Made by a program: the position numbers and the translations under genes. The notes below the pieces were generated by a model. That model had not been told where the DNA came from, made no database searches, and was given only the letters and a program-made list of their open reading frames with translations. From Azophilus sp965247035 (GTDB lineage Bacteria > Pseudomonadota > Gammaproteobacteria > Pseudomonadales > Azotimanducaceae), in assembly GCA_965247035.1 (NCBI GenBank), contig CBDFGJ010000001.1, positions 1,054,001-1,118,000 on the forward strand: a stretch of DNA of 64,000 nucleotides, given 5' to 3'. This document shows positions 1 to 6,807 of this stretch, one piece after another. Within the stretch, counting starts at the first letter, position 1; each line of letters starts with the position of its first letter.

Positions 1-106
1 TTAAACGCATGAGCGCACCTCAGTAGGACATCCGCATCGCTGCGAACCTTCCTGCCCGCCAGCGTGGTGCCAACATCATCAAGCAGCGCCATCAGATCGG
101 AACATC

Positions 107-318
107 ATGGGCAAGCTCTTCACCGCACCCGTCGTCTTCGGGCTGGCTGTGGTTGCGTTCTTGTCCGTACGCCAAGATTCACGAACATGACCGTGCAAGG
201 CATCACCGCGGACGTTCACATGATCTGCATGGCTTTGGGCGGCAACGCCGCAGTCATTTCGCGCTGGCACCGACGCCATCTGCCTGGACGGCATTCCGCT
301 GAATGAGCCGCCCCTATG
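107..318 (+). pseudogene. MBL-fold metallo-hydrolase N-terminal remnant
   Basis: Pieces of one protein appear in three frames. A signal-peptide-like start (MGKLFTAPVVFGLAVVAFLS) is followed by ITADVHMICMALGGNAAVIS and then GTDAICLDGI. The pattern V-x-M-x-x-x-x-GGN-x-AV, followed by a short loop ending in D, is typical of the first strands of secreted metallo-beta-lactamase-fold hydrolases. Reading needs at least two frame changes, and the HxHxD metal site is missing because the sequence runs into the 3' end of the opposing ferredoxin gene. I read it as a truncated, dead N-terminus. The family call rests on about 40 residues and is tentative. Confidence 0.35.
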
Positions 319-320
319 GG

Positions 321-641
321 CTACATCTGAAATTCGGGCAGACGGGCCACCAACCCGTCAAGGGCGTCACTGACTTCAATTTGGCACGACAGCCTGGAGT
401 TCGGCACCCGCTCCGGATTCAAATCCAGCATTTCCTCCTCCATTTCGCCGGGCCGCCCCACCACTTCCATCCATTCATCGCTCAGGATGACGTGGCAGGT
501 GGCGCAGGAGCACTCGCCGCCGCAATCCGCGTCGATGCCGGGCACGCCGTTGTCGATGGCTCCGCGCATCACTGAACTGCCGTTAGCGGCCTCCACCACA
601 TGCTCGCTGCCATCGAATTCAATGTAGGTTATGGTGGGCAT
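321..641 (-). CDS. 2Fe-2S ferredoxin, adrenodoxin/putidaredoxin type
   Basis: A 106-residue electron carrier of the vertebrate/bacterial adrenodoxin class. It shows C40-x5-C46-x2-C49 and the distant ligand C86 (36 residues on), which is the exact spacing for a single [2Fe-2S] cluster. An extra cysteine (C44) sits inside the loop. The start at MPTITYIEFDG is chosen because GGGAGA lies six bases upstream, and the upstream in-frame ATG has no such site. Ferredoxins of this class feed electrons from an NAD(P)H ferredoxin reductase to cytochrome P450s, or serve Fe-S assembly (Isc Fdx). With no P450, reductase or isc genes nearby, the partner cannot be assigned. Cytosolic, no signal peptide. Confidence 0.9.
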   Translation of the reverse strand: MPTITYIEFDGSEHVVEAANGSSVMRGAIDNGVPGIDADCGGECSCATCHVILSDEWMEVVGRPGEMEEEMLDLNPERVPNSRLSCQIEVSDALDGLVARLPEFQM

Positions 642-1060
642 GAAGATTCTCCCGCATTCCATGGTAGTGGTGAAGCCGCTTATGATAGCGAAGACCAGCC
701 AAGCTACAAGCCCACCGCCTCAAGAGCCTTAAGCATCCGCTTCAGGGCGAAGTGGCGATAACTGTCCAAAACTGAACGACTACGGAACATCGTCTGGAAG
801 GAATGCGTAATACGGCTGTGCAGAATTTTGGGCTGCGGAGAAAATCAAACCGCCGTTTAAAATGGTCAAACAGGATTTCGCGGGACGGCGGGTCACCGCG
901 CTGTCGCCGGTGGTTGAGGGAATGTCAGGCCGGGGTGCCGCCGCCGTCGGCGGGGACCGGGCTCAGTAGAGGATGACCTTGCCCTCTGGGTCTTCGGGAA
1001 CTAGCGGCGGCCGCGTTGGGACCACACCGCGGAGCAAAGGCGGTGCGTAGTCTTCGGCCA
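642..1060. other. Non-coding stretch with chimeric 3' tail
   Basis: No convincing gene. The part nearest 963-1060 is read on the minus strand as an out-of-frame tail joined to the transposase fragment beyond it. It ends in PEDPEGKVILY and a stop, so it is probably the C-terminus of an unrelated lost gene. The remainder shows no coding pattern or clear RNA structure that I can recognise. Confidence 0.4.
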
Positions 1061-1378
1061 AACTCTCAAACACCGTATCGTCTATCAGGTCCTCCTTCAG
1101 CGTTCGCCAAACCGCTCCACCTTGCCATTGGTCTGCAGGCGATAGGGGCGCGTGTAGCGATGCCGGATGCCCAGTTCCCGCAGCATCCGCTCAAACGGAT
1201 GCCCATCCAGGTTCTTCTTGGAGGCAAACTCCGCGCCGTTGTCGCTCAACATCTCCTCAAACTGAATCTGGCAACGACTATTGAGCAGGTTGATTATCCG
1301 CAAGCTGGTGAACATCACCGTCAAACCGGTGATGTCCGGCACCACCTCCGCCCAAGCCAGGCGCGTGCAATCGTCAAT
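1061..1378 (-). pseudogene. IS481-like DDE transposase, middle and C-terminal fragment
   Basis: Encodes the catalytic centre of an rve/integrase-core transposase: the D of LSDNGAEF and, after a conserved spacer, the catalytic E of NGKVERF. One T is missing in the CGGTTTTGG run compared with the related fragment near 11,000, so the frame stops at GER and resumes in the next frame as DLIDDTVFESL. The upstream end is fused in frame to a phosphoribosyltransferase fragment. About 146 bp are nearly identical, in inverted orientation, to the fragment at 3391-3537. Three fragments in this window (this one, 2874-3537 and 10,822-11,013) together tile one full-length transposase. Confidence 0.75.
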
Positions 1379-1741
1379 CAGGAGGGTGATTTTTCCCGTC
1401 AGATCGTGCCTGCCTGTGAGAGCCATGTATTGTTCCAACAACTCTTTCCGCATTGCCGGGTTGTCAACGTTTTTCAGTTGCGCCCATCCAGCCTGCTTCT
1501 TAATCTCATCTTCAATCACAGGAACGCCGACTCTCACACCAAGCTCTCCGGCAATTTCGTAAGCGGGCTGCAATCTCCGGTCCATATTGGTTGAAGGGAT
1601 CGGTATTATGGCATCTATTGTCTCCTGCAATCGGCCGTATTCTTCCAGAAGCCGGTCAACGATTTTTCCGACTGCGGTTTTATCCCTCCAATTTTTCAAC
1701 TGAAAAACAAGTTCACCCATCTCTGTGCGAGTGGTGTCCCA
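1379..1741 (-). pseudogene. ComF-like phosphoribosyltransferase fragment fused to transposase
   Basis: Reads TRTEMGELVFQLK, then AIIPIPSTNMDRRLQPAYEI and GRHDLTGKITLLIDD. This is the central part of a ComF-like purine/pyrimidine phosphoribosyltransferase family protein, ending precisely at the acidic pair of the PRPP-binding loop. There the sequence switches in frame to a transposase. The crossover lies in shared bases encoding [IV]DD (TTGACGATTG-like), which suggests microhomology-mediated joining. The 5' end is cut by a REP-like palindrome. A matching N-terminal piece (GNWKQGFAFDVHT) survives at 10,039-10,152, so the gene was probably split by rearrangement. Not functional as it stands. Confidence 0.6.
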
Positions 1742-1764
1742 GCGAACATGTCCACTTTCACTGG

Positions 1765-1788
1765 ATTGCCCGGAACAAGCCGGGCAAT
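1765..1788. repeat. REP-like palindrome
   Basis: ATTGCCCGG and CCGGGCAAT form a perfect 9-bp inverted repeat around a 6-base loop, in the setting GGATTGCCCGG...CCGGGCAATGAC. This is the classic form of extragenic palindromic elements found in many proteobacteria. It truncates the phosphoribosyltransferase remnant. Confidence 0.6.
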
Positions 1789-1824
1789 GACAAATGATAG
1801 GGCTTCGAGTGTATAAAAAGATTT

Positions 1825-2063
1825 TCAGCTAGCGACGCCGCAACTTGGTTCAGGCCAAGCCAATTTTGCCAAGAGGCCTGCGCCCTTGTGCTTGGTCATT
1901 GAGCATCCGTTCATTGGCATGGCCTCTAGCATACAGCCCTTTATCCTCTCAGCGCGAATTTTCGAGGTGCCCTAAAGCCATCGCCAAGCAAGCCCCTGAC
2001 ATTCATGCAGCGACTTCAAACTGAGCCACCACCTCGCACCGCGCGCGCAATGGCCGCTTGCTT
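1825..2063 (-). repeat. Inverted repeat A (~235 bp), partner at 11,018-11,252
   Basis: By eye this segment is the reverse complement of the stretch ending at the start codon of the CoA-transferase gene, with only scattered differences over its whole length. The outer edge is sharp at TCAGCTAGCGACGCC and the inner edge at GCGCAATGGCCGCTTGC. The two copies face each other about 9 kb apart and enclose the phage fragments, transposase pieces and the restriction-modification operon. No protein is evident inside it. It could be the arm of a composite mobile element, a non-autonomous element, or a duplicated upstream region. Confidence 0.85.
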
Positions 2064-2099
2064 TTTTGGTTTTGGGCTTCCCTACAATACCTCCCTTCA

Positions 2100-2291
2100 G
2101 CACGGCGGCGGGCCACAACAGCCGATGCGCTGAGCAGCCTTTTCGATGAGTGGGGACCGCTGGAGCCATTGATGGACCCGGTGGTCGAGCCGGAGCTCTT
2201 CAACTGCATGGACGACGCCGGGGTCGCGCGGCTGCTGCACCGCCTGATGTTCTCGGCCCGGACATCCTCCTCGGCCGACGACGCATCCTGA
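2100..2291 (+). pseudogene. Mu-like phage portal (gp29, DUF935) C-terminal fragment
   Basis: The sequence EWGPLEPLMDPVVEPELFNC followed by GVARLLHRLMFSARTSS resembles the C-terminus of Mu-like portal proteins (DUF935): acidic/proline 'PL.dPi..' then 'L...L..A.FaAr..G'. It stops five bases before the next phage-type reading frame, the usual head-gene order gp29-gp30. The left part has been replaced by inverted repeat A. Family assignment is from pattern only. Confidence 0.4.
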
Positions 2292-2295
2292 CGCC

Positions 2296-2847
2296 GTGGC
2301 GCAGGCCGAAGCCCTCAACGTGCTGCCGGTGGAGGCCATCGAGCACTTCCGGCGCAAGGGCCTCCTGCCATCGTATGACTGGCGCGACGTCGATGCCGCC
2401 ACGCACTTCGCGATAATTGCGCCGAATTTTTCCCGCGCCTTTACAGTGTCGGAGCCCCCCGCCGTCGAAATGCGGGAATGGGTCAACGGCCGGACCGGAG
2501 AGATTCGGCAGGTGCCGAAGGGCGTATCGCCCGGCTTCGACCACAACGTCGGCTTGGTGGACCCGGTCCGCGCCGCCAAGCAGCTCCAGACCAAGAAGGC
2601 CTCCCGGGCGGACTGGCCCGAACTCACCAAGGCCATCGAGAAGCCGAAGCTCGACGACTACATCATCGAGGGCCGCGAGATCCGGCGCGACCTGCTCGGA
2701 CCCCAGGCGATGCACGATCTCACGGACGCCAGGATCGACAAGCTCCAGGTCCACGTCCTGCGAGGGCTGGAGCAGCGGCGAGGCGCCGGGGCCGGATCCA
2801 AGTGTATGTGTTCACTATTTCACTGCCCAAATCGAAATCACCATTGA
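2296..2847 (+). pseudogene. Mu-like phage minor head protein (gpF/gp30) remnant
   Basis: GTG-started frame with VEAIEHFRRKGLLPSYDWRDV, then VNGRTGEIRQVPKGVSPGFD. The first matches the conserved start of Mu gp30-type head proteins (repeating YF.AKGL..s..W.dV). The second matches the characteristic 'GE.R.VP.GidPGFdyN' end of the same domain. The several hundred residues normally between them are missing, so this is an internal deletion. It sits directly after a gp29-like end, which supports a phage origin. The last ~20 residues are unrelated read-through. A dead prophage fragment. Confidence 0.5.
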
Positions 2848-2873
2848 CCAGCTAACACACCCAAGAGAGCACC

Positions 2874-3537
2874 ATGGGACAGAATAGCAAAGACAGCACG
2901 ATTGAGAGAAATTATATCCACGGCTGGCAGCATATGCGCCAAGAGTACGAGCTCGTCAAAGCCCGCACACCCTAAATTCCGTTTTGTGGTGGACTTCCAC
3001 AAGCATCACAAGACCCATCGACAGGTGTTCTTGAAGTTATTATCACCGGTATAAGGCGAGCGGCGATGGGCGTGATCTGTTGCCGCAGCGTCGGGGGCCG
3101 AAGTGGCAAGTGCGGCGTGGTATGACCAAGGTGGAAGCGCTGGTGCTGGAACAACCGCTACGAGATCTATGCGATACTATTGCCCCAGCTGAAAGATGAG
3201 TGCCCATCGCCGAGTACCATCCACCGGATCATGCGCCGCTATAACCTGAATCGTGTACGGCCCAAGATGAAAGCCAACAAACGCAAGATGATCAAGCAAA
3301 AAGCAGGTGAACTGGGGCATATAGACTGTCACCATCTGAGTCGGGATCTGTTTCCCGGGGAGCACAAACGCCACTATCTGGTGGGTCTGGTTGACGATTG
3401 CACGCGCCTGGCCTGGGCGGAGGTGGTGCCGGACATCACCAGTTTGACGGTGATGTTCACCAGCTTGCGGATAATCAACCTGCTCAATAGTCGTTACCAG
3501 ATTCAGTTTGAGGAGATGTTGAGCGACAACGGCGCGG
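2874..3537 (+). pseudogene. IS481-like transposase, N-terminal two-thirds, frameshifted
   Basis: Starts at ATG with MGQNSKDSTIERNYIHGWQ. It continues in other frames as HPKFRFVVDFHKHHKTHRQV, then KWQVRRGMTKVEALVLE, NNRYEIYAILLPQLKDE and GELGHIDCHHLSRD. At least three frame changes are needed. The order is that of an IS481-type enzyme: helix-turn-helix region, then the integrase core with its first catalytic D (HID) and second D (LSDNG). The sequence then switches in frame to a nitroreductase-type protein, so the third catalytic residue is missing. It shares 146 bp with the minus-strand fragment at 1233-1378. Confidence 0.75.
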
Positions 3538-3854
3538 GCATCTTGCCTACCCTCCTGCTGATTACCAAGGGGCGTAAGAGTGGTGAACAAAAACTCTTGC
3601 CGCTGATTTACAAAAAGGTAGGTGAGGCTTGGGTGGTGATTGCCTCCAAGGGCGGGGCACCTGCCCATCCCGCATGGTTCCTGAATCTCCAGGCCTGTCC
3701 TGAGTATGAAATCCATGTGGCTAGCGAGAAGCACCAGGTCAGGGCCCGGGTAGCAACGGGTGCGGAGCGGGATCCACCCACTGAATTACCGAAATTTCGA
3801 TCAACCAATAGACAGCTTAGGACAGCCCAAGGGAACAGTGGGCTATTCGCATGA
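3538..3854 (+). pseudogene. F420/deazaflavin-dependent nitroreductase-family fragment
   Basis: After the transposase junction the frame reads LPTLLLITKGRKSGEQKLLP and then GEAWVVIASKGGAPAHPAWF, NLQACPEYEIHV and VRARVATGAERD. This is the recognisable core of the deazaflavin-dependent nitroreductase (Ddn/PF04075) fold: a TGRKSG turn, the ASxGGxPxHPxWxxNL cofactor segment, and the xRARxxxGxERD strand. Both the N-terminal strands and the final helix of the family are missing. It is therefore a fragment captured beside a transposase, not a working enzyme. Confidence 0.65.
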
Positions 3855-3960
3855 TTTGCGATACTTTTCCGAAAGCGAAAAAAGCGCGGTTATTCTTCCT
3901 AATCGCGATATATTTTATGCATAGAATTAGAGTCCATCCAACAAATTGGAGCTTACTTCT

Positions 3961-4749
3961 GTGGCAAACACAGTAAAAAAATCAAAAGGGATTTCTTCCT
4001 GGCCTGAAGACGAGCGACCTCGGGAACGGTTGCTCAAGCGAGGTGCGGAGGCTCTAACCGATGCAGAGTTGGTTGCGATTCTGCTAAGGACGGGAGTAAA
4101 GGGGACAAGTGCTGTTGGTATGGCACGTCAGTTGTTGGAGAAGTTTGGCTCACTGGGAGCAATGGTGGAGGCTCCGACCTTGGCATTACTGGAAGTCAAG
4201 GGACTTAAAGGGGCAAAAGCGGCACAGTTGATGGCTACAATGGAGATTGCTCGTAGAAGTGTTTTTGTGTCGGGAGAAGACAAACGAAAATTTTTAAGCA
4301 CAAAGCAAACCGGTGACTATCTATGTGAGCGATTGAGGGCTTTGCCGGAAGAACATTTCCGCGTTTTGTATTTGAATCGGCGTAATGTTCTGCTTAGCGA
4401 CACATTGATTGCACGGGGAGAAACGGCGGAGGCTAAAATATCTTTGCGTCAGATAGTTTTAAACGCTTTAATGATGAACTCAAGTGCTATTGTTGCGGCT
4501 CATAACCATCCTTTCGGTGGGGTAGAGCCGAGCGAGTCAGACAGGATGTTGACCAAAGACCTAATTGCCGCGACCCGTCCGTTGAATATAAAGGTGTTGG
4601 ACCATTTAATTGTTGGCGGAGACAAGTTTTACAGCTTTGCCGACAGCGGGCTTTTGGATGAGTTGGAGATAGAATGTCTGGCTCCGGGAATTGCCGAGAA
4701 GTCTCCGAGGCTAAAGCGAGAGAGGGACAATGAAAGACGCAGAGCGTAA
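3961..4749 (+). CDS. radC: RadC-family JAB/MPN protein
   Basis: A 262-residue RadC protein with UPF0758 N-terminal helices (RPRERLLKRGAEALTDAEL), a helix-hairpin-helix-like LLEVKGLKGAKAAQL segment, and a C-terminal JAB domain. The JAB domain keeps the HNHPFG...SESD metal motif (His181, His183, Asp194). The GTG start is preferred because GGAG lies nine bases upstream; a TTG fifteen bases earlier has no site. The last 20 bases overlap the methyltransferase gene, so the two are almost certainly translated together. RadC is not a proven repair factor but is recurrent on mobile and defence islands. Base composition is clearly more AT-rich than the flanking chromosome. Confidence 0.9.
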   Translation: MANTVKKSKGISSWPEDERPRERLLKRGAEALTDAELVAILLRTGVKGTSAVGMARQLLEKFGSLGAMVEAPTLALLEVKGLKGAKAAQLMATMEIARRSVFVSGEDKRKFLSTKQTGDYLCERLRALPEEHFRVLYLNRRNVLLSDTLIARGETAEAKISLRQIVLNALMMNSSAIVAAHNHPFGGVEPSESDRMLTKDLIAATRPLNIKVLDHLIVGGDKFYSFADSGLLDELEIECLAPGIAEKSPRLKRERDNERRRA

Positions 4750-6805
4750 GCGAGTAATAGAACTTCTTGAGAGCGGTGAGATGCTTTCCTCGGAGTGGTC
4801 TTCCGTTCTTTTTCCAAATCAAAGGCGGGAGCGCGAACTTGTCTATGACGGAAAGGCTAGAGAGGAAGACATTTTGGCGGAAACAATGTCTGTTCCGCTT
4901 CAGCAAACCCGTTTATTTGGCAACAATGGAAATGGTTGGCACAACAAACTGATATTTGGTGACAATTTGCAGATTATGAAGTCGCTTTTAGATGACAAAA
5001 AAGGCGGAAAGCTTTGCAATGCTGATGGAACATCAGGAATCCGGCTTGTTTATATTGACCCGCCGTTTTCCACAAAGAAGGAGATGCAGGGAATTGGCGG
5101 AGCGCAGGCATATCAGGACAAACTTGTTGCCGGTAAATTTCTTGAATTTCTTCGGAAGCGGTTGATTTTGATTCGGGAACTGCTTTCCGATGACGGAAGT
5201 GTATATGTACATCTGGATTGGCGGATGAATTCTTATGTTCGGGTTTTAATGGATGAAGTTTTTGGAGGAAACAACTTAATCAATTTATTATCTTGGAAAC
5301 GATACGCAGTTCATAGTTTATCGGAAAAACGATATGACGCAATAACAGATAGCATCGTTACATTTGCTAAATCTTGGCCAAATAATATATTTGAACCACA
5401 GTTGGGAATCTCGGATGATCAAGAGATAGAGAAGCGTTTTCCTCTTTTAGAGGAAGAAACAGGTCGGAGATTTCAACATGTAGCATTGGAGCAGTCTTCA
5501 AATGCGAGTAGCAGAGGGGAGAAAAGAACAATCGGAGACCGCGAAGTTGTGTCTAATGTTGGATGGCGCTGGACACAAGAAACGTTTGATAACAGAATTG
5601 CGGCGAACCCGCATCTCATCCATTGGACTTGTCCAGGAAGGCCAAGGTACAAACTGTATGCTGACGAGTACAAGGGAGCACCGCTTGGTGATATATGGAC
5701 CGATGTAGGTTATATGTCGGCGAATGACTCACAGTCAGTCGGTTACCCCACCCAGAAACCCGAAGCATTGCTTGAACGCATTATCAAAGCCTCATCCAAC
5801 GAAGGTGACCTCGTGGCTGATTTCTTTTGTGGCTCCGGCACGACTGTTGCTGTTGCCGAAAAACTCGGGCGCCGATGGATTGGTTCTGATTGCGGCAAAT
5901 TGGCAATTTATACAACGCAGAAACGAATGCTTAATTTGAGAAAAGAAATTGGAAACAAAGGCCCGATCCTGCATCCAAAACCTTTTGCACTACTCAATGC
6001 CGGGCTTTATGAATTGGACAAATTGAGTCAAGAGTCAGGCGATAACTGGAAGCGTTTTGCTTTGCAATTGTTTCAATGCCGTGAGGATGCACACAAAGTC
6101 GGTGGCATTCAGATGCATGGTAAACTGAGAGGCAAAAGCGTTTTAGTTTACAACCCGCAAGATTTGAAAAATGGTGAAAGTATTACGGAAGAAACCATTC
6201 AAGACATTCATTCAAGTGTCGGGAAATTGATTGGCGGACATATGTTTGTGGTTGCTCCCGCGATGTCTTTCGGTTTCTTTCAGGACTATATTGATTGTGG
6301 GGGGGTGCGCTATTACGCGCTACGCATTCCATATTCAATAATCAACGAACTCCAGCGGCAAGACTTTACCGCGCTGCGTCAGCCGGAAAATGAAAATGCC
6401 ATCAATGAAACGGTTGAAGCGGTTGGATTTGATTTTAACCGCTGTCCAAAATTGAAATACTCTGTTGGAGTTGAAAAAGGGAGCAAAAACCTTTTTATCA
6501 AAGTTGAAATCTTTAAGAGTGATGCCAGAATTCCAGAAGCGTTGAAAGTGGATGAAAATAGAGGAACGCTTTCAATGGTGATGCTTGATTATGATTACCG
6601 GAAAAAGGTGTTTGAATTTGATGCTGTCTTTTATTCCGATGGCTTGCAAAAGAACAAATGGACGCTTTCTTTCCCCCCTGACAAGGTTGGAGAGAATGTG
6701 ATGGCAATTTTTATTGATATTTACGGCAATGAGGCAAGAGAACTGATAAACGTTAAAGATTTCAAGAAAAGACAAGTTCCGGCAAAAAAGAAAAAGAGGC
6801 AATAG
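4730..6805 (+). CDS. Type III-like site-specific DNA N6-adenine methyltransferase (Mod)
   Basis: A 691-residue beta-class amino-methyltransferase: the catalytic DPPF motif (residues 110-113) precedes the SAM-binding DFFCGSGTT motif (364-372). The N-terminal WHNKLIFGDNLQIMKSLL block is typical of type III Mod proteins. The long segment between the two motifs is the target-recognition region. A ~300-residue C-terminal extension probably contacts Res. The start ATG follows GAGAGGGA and lies inside the end of radC. The stop is followed two bases later by the res start. Predicted to methylate one strand of an asymmetric site and act both as modification enzyme and as recognition subunit of the complex with Res. 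AT-rich, so likely horizontally acquired. Confidence 0.93.
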   Translation: MKDAERKRVIELLESGEMLSSEWSSVLFPNQRRERELVYDGKAREEDILAETMSVPLQQTRLFGNNGNGWHNKLIFGDNLQIMKSLLDDKKGGKLCNADGTSGIRLVYIDPPFSTKKEMQGIGGAQAYQDKLVAGKFLEFLRKRLILIRELLSDDGSVYVHLDWRMNSYVRVLMDEVFGGNNLINLLSWKRYAVHSLSEKRYDAITDSIVTFAKSWPNNIFEPQLGISDDQEIEKRFPLLEEETGRRFQHVALEQSSNASSRGEKRTIGDREVVSNVGWRWTQETFDNRIAANPHLIHWTCPGRPRYKLYADEYKGAPLGDIWTDVGYMSANDSQSVGYPTQKPEALLERIIKASSNEGDLVADFFCGSGTTVAVAEKLGRRWIGSDCGKLAIYTTQKRMLNLRKEIGNKGPILHPKPFALLNAGLYELDKLSQESGDNWKRFALQLFQCREDAHKVGGIQMHGKLRGKSVLVYNPQDLKNGESITEETIQDIHSSVGKLIGGHMFVVAPAMSFGFFQDYIDCGGVRYYALRIPYSIINELQRQDFTALRQPENENAINETVEAVGFDFNRCPKLKYSVGVEKGSKNLFIKVEIFKSDARIPEALKVDENRGTLSMVMLDYDYRKKVFEFDAVFYSDGLQKNKWTLSFPPDKVGENVMAIFIDIYGNEARELINVKDFKKRQVPAKKKKRQ

Positions 6806-6807
6806 GT

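Noticed and set aside
1016..1594. Long plus-strand reading frames opposite the transposase/PRTase fragments
   Set aside because: They are mirror shadows; the same false protein appears opposite both copies of the transposase core, and neither resembles a real family.
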